DNA from: Hymenobacter nivis
GTDB lineage: Bacteria; Bacteroidota; Bacteroidia; Cytophagales; Hymenobacteraceae
Direction of reading: 5' to 3'
Assembly (NCBI RefSeq): GCF_006439025.1
Contig: NZ_RCYZ01000001.1
Span: 248,001-312,000, forward strand
DNA: 64,000 nucleotides
The position numbers and the translations under genes were made by a program. Below are positions 25,342-34,173 of the stretch, piece after piece. The notes below the pieces were generated by a model that was given only the letters and a program-made list of their open reading frames with translations, was not told the DNA's origin and made no database searches. Position 1 is the stretch's first letter; every line of letters starts with the position of its first letter.

Positions 25342-27644
25342 AAACAAGATTCCCGCTCCGAACCGCGCTGTGCCTGGTGCTACTGAGCCTGGGCCTGGGG
25401 AGGGGGGGTAGAGCCCTGGGGGCCCCACTGCCGATTATTCCGCAGCCGGTGCAAGTGCGGGTGGGCGGCGCACCGTTTGTGCTCACGCGCCGCACAATGG
25501 TGCACACCGGGCCGGGCCTGGCGCCGGAAGCGGCGGCGCGGTTCCGGGAGTACGTGCGCCGCGTGGGCCACCTGGCGCTGGGGGCGCCGGCGGATGGGCC
25601 GGGCAGGCCGGTGGGCGCTGGCATCTACCTGCGGCTCGACCCGCGGGCGGTGCCCCAGGCCGAGGGCTACCGCTTGGTGGTGGGGCCCCAGCGCATTACC
25701 CTGACGGGGCACGACGCGGCAGGCGTTTTCTATGGCTTGCAGACGATGAGCCAGCTGCTGCCGGCGGGCACGGGCCGGGCGCTGCGCGTGCCGGGCTGCG
25801 TGGTGGACGACTACCCGCGCTTTGCCTACCGCGGCATGCACCTCGACGTGAGCCGCCATATGTTTCCGCTGCCGGTGCTGAAAAAGTGGGTGGATGTGCT
25901 GGCGTTGTACAAAATCAACACCCTGCACTGGCACCTCACCGATGACCAGGGCTGGCGCATTGAAATCAAGCGCTACCCTCGCCTGCAAACCGTGGCGGCC
26001 TACCGCAGCGAAACGCTTATTGGCCACAAAAAGGAGCTGCCGCACCGCTTCGACGGGCAGCGCTACGGCGGCTACTACACCCAGGCCGAGGCACGCGAGC
26101 TGGTGCGCTACGCGGCGGCGCGCCACATCACGGTCATCCCCGAAATTGAAATGCCGGGGCACGCGCTGGCGGCACTCGCGGCCTACCCGGCGCTGGGCTG
26201 CACCGGGGGCCCCTACCAGGCAGCCACGTTTTGGGGCGTGTTTGACGACGTGTACTGCGCGGGCAATGAGGACACGTTTGCCTTTCTGGAAGGGGTGCTG
26301 GACGAGGTGGCGGCTATTTTTCCGTCGCGCTACCTGCACATTGGCGGCGACGAGTGCCTCAAGGGGCGCTGGCAGGCCTGCCCCAAGTGCCAGGCCCGGA
26401 TGCGGGCCGAGCACCTGCCCGACGAGCACGCTTTGCAGAGCTACTTCATCCGGCGCATCAGCCAGCATTTGGCCACCAAAAACCGCCGCATCATTGGCTG
26501 GGACGAGATACTGGAGGGCGGCCTCACGCCGGGCACCACCGTGATGAGCTGGACCGGCGAGCAGGGCGGCGTGACGGCGGCCCGCCTGGGCCACCCCGTC
26601 ATCATGACGCCCGAGAGGTACGTGTACCTCGACTACTACCAGTCGCTGCGGCCCACCGACTCGCTGGCGGCCGGCGGCTACCTGCCGCTCAGCAAAATCT
26701 ACGGCTATGAGCCCGTGCCGGCCGGCCTCACCGCCGCCCAGGCCGGCTACGTGCGCGGCGTGCAGGCCAACGTGTGGACGGAATACATGCCTACCCCCGC
26801 CAAGGCCGAATACATGATGTTCCCGCGCCTGCTGGCGCTGGCCGAAATGGCCTGGTCGCCCCGAGCGGCGCGCAACTACCCCGCTTTTCTGGCGCGGACG
26901 CGGTCCCACGACCGGCATCTGCGCGCCCTGGGCGTGGCCGCCAACCGCACCTTTGACCAGCTCACCGACACGCTGCGCACGGGCCCCGGCGGCCTGCCCC
27001 TGCTGGAGCTGCGCACCAGCGCCGCGGTGGGCGAAATTCACTATACCACCGACGGCCAGGCCCCTACCCCCCTTAGCCCGCGCTACGTGGGACCCCTGGC
27101 CGTGGCGCGCAGCGGCGTGGTGCGGGCGGGCCTGTTTGTGGGCGCGGCGCGGGTGCAACCGCTTTATGCGAAGGAGTTTAACATCAACCTGGCTACTGGC
27201 AAGCCCGTGGTGCTGGCCCACCCGCCGGCCGGCAGCTACGCGCCCAGCCCGGCCGTGCTCACCAACGGCGTGGCCGGCAGCCCCCGCTACAACGACGGGC
27301 AGTGGGTGGGCTTCAGCGGCACCGACCTCGACGCGACCTTCGACCTGGGGGCCCCGCAGCGCATTACCGCCTTGGGTACCAACGTGCTCAATTACCACTG
27401 GCAGAAGATGTGGGCCCCGCGGGAGCTGGTCTTCGCGGTGTCACTGGATGGAGTGAACTACCAGGACGTGTACCGCCAAACCGATTTTCCAATCAATGGC
27501 ATCAACCCGGTGCGGGCCACCGTGGCGCCGGTGCAGGCCCGCTATGTGCGGGTGCGCGGCGTGAGCCAGGGCCTTATTCCGGCCGGGGAGTATGGGGCGG
27601 GCGGCAAGGCCTGGCTGCTGCTGGATGAGCTACTCGTAAACTGA
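25326..27644 (+). CDS. GH20 beta-N-acetylhexosaminidase
   Basis: 772 residues from TTG 25326, with AGGAGG at 25313-25318 as ribosome binding site, which decides this start. A signal peptide (ALCLVLLSLGLGRGGRALGA) is followed by the GH20b domain, the TIM barrel (YRGMHLDVSRHMFP, LHWHLTDDQGWRIEIKRYP, EIEMPGHALAALAAYP) and the catalytic Asp342-Glu343 pair in HIGGDECLKGRW. After about residue 540 there is a chitobiase-type C-terminal module (HYTTDGQAPTPLS) and then an F5/8-type (discoidin) carbohydrate-binding domain (FDLGAPQRITALG, YVRVRG). It releases terminal GlcNAc or GalNAc, feeding the amino-sugar operon at 44.7-48.0 kb. Confidence 0.93.
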   Translation: MQQQLKTRFPLRTALCLVLLSLGLGRGGRALGAPLPIIPQPVQVRVGGAPFVLTRRTMVHTGPGLAPEAAARFREYVRRVGHLALGAPADGPGRPVGAGIYLRLDPRAVPQAEGYRLVVGPQRITLTGHDAAGVFYGLQTMSQLLPAGTGRALRVPGCVVDDYPRFAYRGMHLDVSRHMFPLPVLKKWVDVLALYKINTLHWHLTDDQGWRIEIKRYPRLQTVAAYRSETLIGHKKELPHRFDGQRYGGYYTQAEARELVRYAAARHITVIPEIEMPGHALAALAAYPALGCTGGPYQAATFWGVFDDVYCAGNEDTFAFLEGVLDEVAAIFPSRYLHIGGDECLKGRWQACPKCQARMRAEHLPDEHALQSYFIRRISQHLATKNRRIIGWDEILEGGLTPGTTVMSWTGEQGGVTAARLGHPVIMTPERYVYLDYYQSLRPTDSLAAGGYLPLSKIYGYEPVPAGLTAAQAGYVRGVQANVWTEYMPTPAKAEYMMFPRLLALAEMAWSPRAARNYPAFLARTRSHDRHLRALGVAANRTFDQLTDTLRTGPGGLPLLELRTSAAVGEIHYTTDGQAPTPLSPRYVGPLAVARSGVVRAGLFVGAARVQPLYAKEFNINLATGKPVVLAHPPAGSYAPSPAVLTNGVAGSPRYNDGQWVGFSGTDLDATFDLGAPQRITALGTNVLNYHWQKMWAPRELVFAVSLDGVNYQDVYRQTDFPINGINPVRATVAPVQARYVRVRGVSQGLIPAGEYGAGGKAWLLLDELLVN

Positions 27645-27651
27645 TTTTGCC

Positions 27652-28977
27652 GTGACCCTCACCCTCGTTTTGCTGTGCATTGCCGGCCTCGTCGTGTTGA
27701 TTTCCGTTTGTAAAATCAACGCCTTTGCGGCCTTTCTCCTTACGGCGTTTGCGGCCGGGGCCCTGCTGGGGATGCCCCTGGCCCAGATACCCAAGTCGGT
27801 AGAAAAGGGCCTGGGCGACACGCTGGACTCGCTGGCGCTGGTGCTGTGCCTGGGCGCGGTGCTGGGCAAGCTACTGGCCGAAAGCGGGGCCGCCCAGGTG
27901 CTGGCCGGGGCCCTGATGCGCGCCTTTGGGGTGCGCCACATCCAGTGGGCGCTGGTGGTCACGGGGTTTGTGGTGGGCATTCCGCTCTACTACGGGGTGG
28001 GGTTTGTGCTGCTGGTGCCGCTCATTTTTTCCATTGCCCAGCGCTATAAGTTGTCGGCCATCTACATCGGGTTGCCCATGCTGGCGGCCCTCTCGGTCAC
28101 GCACGGGTTTTTGCCACCGCACCCGTCGCCGGCGGCGCTGGCGGTGCAGTTTCACGCCAACATGGGCCTGACGCTGCTCTACGGGCTGGCCGTGGCCGTG
28201 CCCACCATTGTGGTGGCCGGGCCCCTGTTTGCCCGCACCCTGAAGGGGCTGGCCGCCCGGCCGCTCGAAGCCTTTGCCGGGGCCCCTACCCCTGGTCCCG
28301 CGGCCCAGGTGCCCGGCACGGCCAACAGCTTTTTCACGGCCCTGCTGCCCGTGCTGCTGCTGGCAGTGGCCGCCGCCTACCCCTTCGTGGCGGGCGGGCG
28401 GCTGCCCGGCCAGGCCGTGGTGGCGCTGGTGGGGCAGCCCTCGGTGTCCATGCTGCTGGCGGTGGCCTACGCCACCTACGCGGTGGGGCTGCGCCTGGGC
28501 AAAACCATGCCGCAGCTCATGGCCCTGTTTGCCGAGGCGGTGAAGGACATTGCCATGATTTTGCTGATAATCGGGGCCTCCGGGGCCCTGAAGCAGGTGC
28601 TCACCGACAGCGGGGCCAGCGCCGAGGTGGCCGGGCTGCTCTAGCACGTGGCCCTGCCGCCGCTGCTGCTCGGCTGGCTTATGGCGGCCGTGCTGCAGGC
28701 CTGCGTGGGCTCGGCCACGGTGGCGGGCCTCACCACGGCGGGCCTGGTGGGGCCCCTGCTGCTGCACACGCCCACCAACCCCAACCTGATGGTGCTGGCC
28801 GTGGGCGCGGGCAGCCTCAGGTTTTCGCACGTCAACGACGCCGGCTTTTGGATGTTCAAAGAATACTTTAGCCTCAGCGTGAAAGACACCCTGCGCTCGT
28901 GGCCCGTGATGGAAGCCCTGGTGGGCCTCATGGGCCTGGGCGGCGTACTACTTCTCAATCAATTGCTTACCTACTAA
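27652..28977 (+). pseudogene. GntP-family gluconate/organic-acid permease split by in-frame TAG
   Basis: The frame from GTG 27652 encodes a GntP permease: many membrane helices, GALLGMPLAQIPKSVEKGLGDTL, GIPLYYGVGFVLLVPLIF, THGFLPPHPSPAALA. It meets TAG at 28642-28644 and continues in the same frame to TAA at 28977 with the conserved C-terminal part (LPPLLLGWLMAAVLQACVGS, then ATVAGLTTAG, then RFSHVNDAGFWMFKEYF). Total length without the stop would be 441 residues, normal for the family. One substitution therefore interrupts an otherwise intact gene. GTG 28648 or ATG 28681 could restart a C-terminal piece, but two half-permeases are unlikely to work. It begins 7 bases after GH20 and precedes RidA. 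Confidence 0.85.
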
Positions 28978-28984
28978 TTTTCTC

Positions 28985-29449
28985 ATGCCTACCCCCGACG
29001 AAAACTTCGCCCAAACCGGCCTGCGCCTCCCCCCCGCCCCCGCCCCGCTGGGCGTGTACAAGCCCTGCCTGATCGATGGCCACTACCTCTACGTGTCGGG
29101 CCACGGCCCCGTGCAGGACGATAAAAGCCTGATAATCGGCCGCATCGGCGCCGACCTTGACCAAGAGGCCGGCAAGCTCGCCGCCCGCCAGGTGGGCCTC
29201 ACCATCCTGGCCACCATCGTGGCCAATTTGGGCAGCCTCAACAAGGTGAAGCGCGTTATCAAGGTGCTGGGCATGGTCAACTGCACGCCCGATTTTGAGA
29301 AGCACCCCTTCATCATCAACGGGTGCAGCGAGCTCTTCGCCCAGGTATGGGGCCCCGAGCACGGGGTGGGCGTGCGCAGCGCCGTGGGCTTCGGCTCGCT
29401 GCCCGATAATATTCCGGTGGAAATCGAGGCGCTATTTGAGCTGGCGTAA
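28985..29449 (+). CDS. RidA-family (YjgF/UK114) protein
   Basis: 154 residues, a longer RidA subtype. DGHYLYVSGHGP, AARQVGLTILATIVANLGSL, and VGVRSAVGFGSLPDNIPVEIEALFEL with the conserved Arg and the Glu near the end match the family. RidA hydrolyses reactive enamine/imine intermediates produced by PLP-dependent dehydratases. It sits 8 bases after the GntP frame and 21 bases before a PLP enzyme of the D-threonine aldolase/D-serine dehydratase type, exactly the kind of enzyme that would generate such intermediates. This supports a shared job in D-amino-acid breakdown. Confidence 0.88.
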   Translation: MPTPDENFAQTGLRLPPAPAPLGVYKPCLIDGHYLYVSGHGPVQDDKSLIIGRIGADLDQEAGKLAARQVGLTILATIVANLGSLNKVKRVIKVLGMVNCTPDFEKHPFIINGCSELFAQVWGPEHGVGVRSAVGFGSLPDNIPVEIEALFELA

Positions 29450-29470
29450 TTGGTTTTAAGCAGCCCCGAC

Positions 29471-30574
29471 ATGGAGGAGTGGTTTAATATCCTAGATGCC
29501 GAAACGGTGGACACGCCGGCCCTGGTGGTGTACCCCGAGCGGGTGCGGCGCAACCTGGCGCAGCTGGTGGCGAGCATCGACGATGTGGGCCGGTTGCGCC
29601 CGCACATCAAAACGCACAAGTGCCCCGACGCCGTGCGGTTGACGCTGGCCGCCGGCATCACCAAGTTCAAGTGCGCCACCATTGCCGAAGCTGAGCTGCT
29701 GGGGCAGTGCCAGGTGCCCGACGCGCTGCTGGCCTACCAGCCCGTGGGGCCCAAAGCCGCGCGGTTTATAGCGCTGCTCCGGCAGTACCCGGCCACCCGG
29801 TTTGCCTGCCTGGTGGACCACCCGCAGGCGGCGGCCCAGCTTAGCGCGCTGGCCGGGGCCGCGGGCCAAACGGTGCGCGTGTACCTCGATTTGAACGTGG
29901 GCATGAACCGCTCGGGCATCGCTCCAGCCGTGGCCTTCGCCCTCTACCAGCAGTGCGCGGCCTTACCCCACCTGGCGGTGCTGGGGCTGCACGCCTACGA
30001 CGGCCACATCCACGACGAGGACTTGGCCGTGCGCACCGCCCGCTGCCACGCCGCCTTTGCGCCGGTGGGGGCCCTGGCGGAGGAGCTGCGGGCTGCGGGG
30101 TTCGACCCGGTTATCGTGGCGGGCGGCACGCCCACTTACCCGGTGCACGCCGCCCGGGCGGGCGTGGAGTGCAGCCCCGGCACGTTCATCTACTGGGATG
30201 GGGGCTACGGCCGGGCTTTTGCCGAGCAGCCGTTTGCGCCCGCCGCGCTGGTGCTGTGCCGGGTGGTGTCGCTGCCCGATGCTACCCGGCTGTGCTTGGA
30301 CTTGGGGCACAAGGCCGTGGCCTCTGAAAGCCCGCTCGATAAGCGCGTGACCTTCCTCAACGCCCCCGAATTGCGGGTGGTGGGCCACAGCGAGGAGCAT
30401 TTGGTGGTGGAGGCCGGGCCCGGCCACGGGTACCAGCTGGGCGATTTGCTCTACGGGATGCCGCACCACATCTGCCCTACGGTGGCCCTCCACGACCGGG
30501 CCGTTACTATTGAAAACCACCGCGTAGCCGGCGCCTGGCCCACCACCGCCCGCGCCCGCGCCCTTACCCTCTAG
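29471..30574 (+). CDS. D-threonine aldolase / D-serine dehydratase-type PLP enzyme
   Basis: 367 residues from ATG 29471. It has an alanine-racemase-like N-terminal barrel with the PLP lysine Lys47 in RPHIKTHKCPDA, followed by AKIAEAELL-like CATIAEAELLGQ, DLNVGMNRSGI and GLHAYDGHIHD. The C-terminal beta-domain has the metal pair His and Cys in PHHICPT and ENHRV. This domain pattern is the D-TA family, whose members cleave D-threonine-type 3-hydroxy D-amino acids or dehydrate D-serine using PLP and a divalent metal. RidA upstream and an M19 dipeptidase downstream give a D-amino-acid context. Which D-amino acid is used cannot be told. Confidence 0.87.
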   Translation: MEEWFNILDAETVDTPALVVYPERVRRNLAQLVASIDDVGRLRPHIKTHKCPDAVRLTLAAGITKFKCATIAEAELLGQCQVPDALLAYQPVGPKAARFIALLRQYPATRFACLVDHPQAAAQLSALAGAAGQTVRVYLDLNVGMNRSGIAPAVAFALYQQCAALPHLAVLGLHAYDGHIHDEDLAVRTARCHAAFAPVGALAEELRAAGFDPVIVAGGTPTYPVHAARAGVECSPGTFIYWDGGYGRAFAEQPFAPAALVLCRVVSLPDATRLCLDLGHKAVASESPLDKRVTFLNAPELRVVGHSEEHLVVEAGPGHGYQLGDLLYGMPHHICPTVALHDRAVTIENHRVAGAWPTTARARALTL

Positions 30575-30577
30575 CGC

Positions 30578-31651
30578 ATGCTGATTGTAGACGCCCACCT
30601 CGACCTGAGCATGAACGCGCTGGAGTGGAACCGCGACCTGACCCTGCCCGTGGCGGCCATCAACGCCCGCGAAGCCGGCCTCACCGACCGTCCCGACCGC
30701 GGCCGGGCCACGGTGAGCCTGCCCGCCCTGCGCCAGGGCGGCGTGGGCCTGGTGGTGGCCACCCAAATCGCGCGTTTCGTGGCCCCCGACAACCCCCTGC
30801 CCGGCTGGCACTCCCCCGCCCAGGCTTGGGCCCAAACCCAGGGCCAGCTGGCTTGGTACGAGGCGATGGAAGCCGCCGGCGAGATGTTACAAGTCAACAA
30901 CTTAGCCACTTTGGAGCAGCACCTGGCTCTCTGGGCCGACGCGGCGACCCCCGCTGCCCGCAAGCCCGTGGGTTACATCCTGAGCCTGGAAGGAGCTGAC
31001 TCGCTGGTGACCGTAGACTACCTGGCGCAGGCGCACGCCCGCGGCCTGCGCGCCGTGGGGCCGGCCCACTACGGCCCCGGCCGCTACGCCCAGGGCACCG
31101 ACGCCACCGGCGGCCTGGGGCCCCAGGGCCGCGCGCTGCTCAAGGAAATGGAGCGCCTCAACATCATCCTCGACGCGACGCACCTCTGCGACGACAGCTT
31201 CTGGGAAGCCCTCGACCACTTCCAGGGCCCCGTGTGGGCCAGCCACAACAACTGCCGGGCCCTGGTGCCCCACAACCGCCAGTTCAGCGACGACCAAATT
31301 AGGGCCCTGGCGGCGCGCGGCGCCGTCATCGGTGCGGCGCTGGATGCCTGGATGATGGTGCCCGGCTGGGTGCGGGGCGAATCGACCCCCGAGGCCCTGC
31401 GCTGCAACCTGGCCGTGATGGTGGACCACATCGACCACATCTGCCAGCTCACGGGCAGCGCCCGGCACGTGGGCATCGGCACCGACCTCGACGGTGCCTT
31501 CGGCCGCGAGCAGTGCCCCTACGACCTGGAAACCATCGCCGACCTGCAAACCATCCCGGCCCTGCTGGCTAAGCGCGGCTACCGCCCGGCTGATATTGAA
31601 GGCCTGATGCACGGCAACTGGCTGCGGTTTCTGCGCCAGGCGTGGGGGTAG
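30578..31651 (+). CDS. M19 membrane-dipeptidase-family metallopeptidase
   Basis: 357 residues of the renal-dipeptidase barrel. Metal ligands are in VDAHLDLSMNA (His-x-Asp), SLEGADSL (bridging Glu), DATHLCDDSFW and VWASHNNCRAL (His pair), and GIGTDLDGAFG (Asp). No signal peptide is evident, so it is likely cytoplasmic. M19 enzymes split dipeptides and tolerate a D-residue at the C-terminal side. It begins 3 bases after the D-TA gene, so the four genes from GntP onward form one operon. It is convergent with the GH97 gene, which ends 12 bases away. Confidence 0.9.
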   Translation: MLIVDAHLDLSMNALEWNRDLTLPVAAINAREAGLTDRPDRGRATVSLPALRQGGVGLVVATQIARFVAPDNPLPGWHSPAQAWAQTQGQLAWYEAMEAAGEMLQVNNLATLEQHLALWADAATPAARKPVGYILSLEGADSLVTVDYLAQAHARGLRAVGPAHYGPGRYAQGTDATGGLGPQGRALLKEMERLNIILDATHLCDDSFWEALDHFQGPVWASHNNCRALVPHNRQFSDDQIRALAARGAVIGAALDAWMMVPGWVRGESTPEALRCNLAVMVDHIDHICQLTGSARHVGIGTDLDGAFGREQCPYDLETIADLQTIPALLAKRGYRPADIEGLMHGNWLRFLRQAWG

Positions 31652-31662
31652 GCCTGGGGCCC

Positions 31663-33516
31663 CTACTGGGGCTTCAGCGTCAGGCAGGCCCCGCCCCCGG
31701 GGGCCAGCTTCACCCGGATAACGTCGGCGGCGGTGACTGGCCGCGTGGCCGCGGCGTAGCTTTCCTGCTGCGTGCGGAAGTCGGCCTGGGCGCCGTCCTG
31801 CACAATGGTGGCCGTGTAGCGCCCCTTGCCCAGGAAGGTGAGCGGAATGGCCAGCTCGCGGGCCTGCTCGTTGGTGGCGGCGCCCACCAGCCACGTTCGG
31901 TCCTGGGCCTGCCGGGCCATCACGATGTACTCGCCAATCTCGCCCTGCACCGTCTGGCTGTTCAGCCACGGCATTTTTTGCGCCGCGATAAACTGCAGCA
32001 GCTCCGGGTGATTTTCGTAGTTCTCGGGAATGTCGGGGATGATGGTGGCGCCCGAAAACACGATGAGCGTGCGCGCAGCCTCGCTGACCAGGGTAGAGGG
32101 CACCGGCGACGAGTTATCGACCCTACCCGCCTGGCTCAGGCTCGCGAAGCCATTGCCCATGTCCAGGGGCCCGGCCACCATGTTGACGAAAACGGACGTG
32201 ACGAACGTATTGGGCCCAAACTGCTGGTGGCCATCAAGTTGGGCCTTGCAATACTCGCGGGTCAGGGCGTTCGGGAACGTGCGCATTTGCCCGTAGGGAT
32301 GCACCGGCCCGTCATGGAAGTCGCACACCAGGTGGTGTTGCGCGCACAGCTCGGTAATCAGCTGGGTGCGGACGTTTTTTTCGGTGGGCGTGCCCGACAT
32401 AAAGCCGTACTTGATGCCCACGGCGCCCCAGTCGTGGTAGCGCTTCAGGGTCTGGCCGAGGTCAAAGTTGCGCCCCCCTACGTCGTTGAGGTACAGCCAG
32501 ATGCCGACTCCTTTACTTTTGCCGTAGGCAATAATATCGTGCACCTGCGCCACCTTGCCGCCCTTGATGGGGTCCGAGTCCTTGCCAAACTCGGGGCCGT
32601 ACCAATCAGCGTCCAGCACGAAATAGGGGAGCTGGTGGGCGGCGGCAAAGTCCACCATGCGCTTCCACGAGGGCAGCGACATTTCGTAGTTAAAGCCCGC
32701 TACGCGCGCCCCGTTGATGCGCCAGTCCCAGAGGGCTACCCCCGGCTTCACCCACGAAAAGTCCTGGGTGGGCGCCGGGTTCAGCAGCTCCAGCAGGTGC
32801 GAATCGACCAGGGCCCCGGGGGTGGGGCCGTAGAGCACCACCTTCCACGACGTGGTGAGCTTCGAGGCGATGGCGAAGCGCGTTTCGCCCTTCCGGGAGC
32901 GCAGAATGAGCGGCTCGCCACTGGTGAGCGCGGCTTCGTGCAGGGCCAGGTAGGCCGCGTCGTCGGCCTTCACGGTCATCACCGGCAGGCGCGTCGAATC
33001 GCAATCCGCCAGCTTTTCGGGCCCGATATTATGGTTTTCCCCGTTGTAATACCACGCCGTGTAGTTGCCGGCGAAGACAAACGTAGTCAGCTCTTTTACG
33101 GCCTGGTCGGCCGGGTAGTCGTAGCGGAAGGCGATGCCGTCGTTGTAGGCCCGCACGAGTATTTTGTAGGCTTTTAGATTGAGGGTTAGCTCATTGTACT
33201 GGTCCGGCACCATCGCCCGCTTGCCCCACACGGGCTTCCAGACGGTAGCCACGGAGCGCCGCGAAACCACCGGGGCCGTGGCCGCCGCCGCCAGCTTGAG
33301 GCCCAGTTTCCCATCCTTCAGCAGGGTTTTGGCATTGGCCACGAAGCTGTAGGTAATCGTCCCGGCGGGGTCGTACTGCAACTGCACCCGCAGCTTTTTG
33401 TCTGGCGAGGTAAGGGTGGGCAGCGGCGAGGCGCGGGCCGCCGAGGGTGCCGGCTTTGCGCAAGCTACGGCGGCGCCAAGCCATCCGGCTAGCAGCAGCA
33501 AAATATTGATTTTCAT
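31663..33516 (-). CDS. GH97 glycoside hydrolase (SusB-like alpha-glycosidase family)
   Basis: 617 residues from ATG at 33516 with a signal peptide ending near GAAVACAKP; a lipoprotein Cys at 19 is possible. The N-terminal beta-super-sandwich has SPDKKLRVQLQYD, AYNDGIAFRYDYP and PEKLADCDS. The catalytic barrel has WDWRINGARVAGFNYE, PYFVLDADWYGPEF, GIWLYLNDVGG, WGAVGIKYGFM, LVCDFHDGP and a Glu in TFPNALTREYCK. The Gly in IKYGFM stands where retaining alpha-galactosidases of this family have an Asp nucleophile (IKVDFM pattern), so an inverting alpha-glucosidase-type mechanism is more likely, from memory of the family. It faces the D-amino-acid operon and is alone on its strand. Confidence 0.88.
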   Translation of the reverse strand: MKINILLLLAGWLGAAVACAKPAPSAARASPLPTLTSPDKKLRVQLQYDPAGTITYSFVANAKTLLKDGKLGLKLAAAATAPVVSRRSVATVWKPVWGKRAMVPDQYNELTLNLKAYKILVRAYNDGIAFRYDYPADQAVKELTTFVFAGNYTAWYYNGENHNIGPEKLADCDSTRLPVMTVKADDAAYLALHEAALTSGEPLILRSRKGETRFAIASKLTTSWKVVLYGPTPGALVDSHLLELLNPAPTQDFSWVKPGVALWDWRINGARVAGFNYEMSLPSWKRMVDFAAAHQLPYFVLDADWYGPEFGKDSDPIKGGKVAQVHDIIAYGKSKGVGIWLYLNDVGGRNFDLGQTLKRYHDWGAVGIKYGFMSGTPTEKNVRTQLITELCAQHHLVCDFHDGPVHPYGQMRTFPNALTREYCKAQLDGHQQFGPNTFVTSVFVNMVAGPLDMGNGFASLSQAGRVDNSSPVPSTLVSEAARTLIVFSGATIIPDIPENYENHPELLQFIAAQKMPWLNSQTVQGEIGEYIVMARQAQDRTWLVGAATNEQARELAIPLTFLGKGRYTATIVQDGAQADFRTQQESYAAATRPVTAADVIRVKLAPGGGACLTLKPQ

Positions 33517-34173
33517 AAAGTAAGACCGTGAAGCTCGCCGGGTGCGGTAAGTGTTGCGCTTCAGATAAAGGCGTCCAACAGAAGCCGGATGCTTGGGCAG
33601 GCAGCGCCCGTCCCCACCACCGGTACCCGCGGGCCAAGGGGCTAGGCCGCGGCCCCGAACCGGCTTGCAAACTAGGCAGCACAAATTGCACAACCAATTA
33701 TTGGCCAGCTAATACCCCGGGTGAAATGTTGCTTTACCAGCCAAGCAGGGCCTTCGGGGCAGTCGCGCCGGGCTTTCTCCTCTGCCAGTTAGCTTTCAAG
33801 GCATACGGCATGGGTACTTGCAGCGACTGTTGGCGGTAGCACGACCACGCCTGGGGCACGGCAACCGGCTGCGGTGTCTGCGCAAAGCGTGGGGACAGGG
33901 TGGCGGCGTTGGGCCCTGCCCAGCGGGACGGCTACTCCGATTACCTTCGCTTTTCCTTGCATCCCCCCAGTGCCCACCCATACAGCCCCCGAAGAGTCCC
34001 ACCCGATGCCCGTTAAGTGCAGCGGCTGGCAAGCGGGCGGGCTTACTGGTCGTGCCCGGCTTTGCCCTGCGCAACGGCTCCGTCAAGCACCCCACGCTCT
34101 TGGCCGCTCACTAGCCCAGGGGCCCTATTCGCTCTTTTTTCAGCTTCTTTACTCCATCTAACGCGTTCGTTTC
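33517..34173. other. Gene-poor gap upstream of the SDR-FAH-SDR operon
   Basis: About 520 bases (33517-34039) contain no frame with protein-like content that I recognise. An AT-richer patch at 33680-33740 could be a promoter for the GH97 gene on the minus strand. The last part carries a fucP scrap (own entry). Just before the SDR start, AACGCGTT at 34160-34167 is a short perfect palindrome. Confidence 0.45.
34040..34114 (+). pseudogene. C-terminal scrap of a fucP gene
   Basis: The frame reads GLLVVPGFALRNGSVKHP then TLLAAH and a TAG stop at 34112-34114. Aligned to the last 24 residues of the intact FucP at 17023-18276 (CFLVVLGFALRNSSVKHL, TLSTAH, TAG), 17 of 24 residues are identical, and the stop codon is in the same place. 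No more of FucP is visible upstream. The scrap ends 59 bases before the SDR gene, so a second fucP copy once stood directly before the SDR-FAH-SDR operon. Confidence 0.8.

Noticed and set aside
31642-33177. 511-codon plus-strand frame opposite the GH97 gene
   Set aside because: GH97 on the minus strand has signal peptide and family motifs; the plus frame has none and overlaps the dipeptidase stop.
33517-34039. Several short frames of 60-100 codons in the gap
   Set aside because: They overlap on all frames, share no recognisable motif and have no start signals; only the fucP tail at the end is supported.
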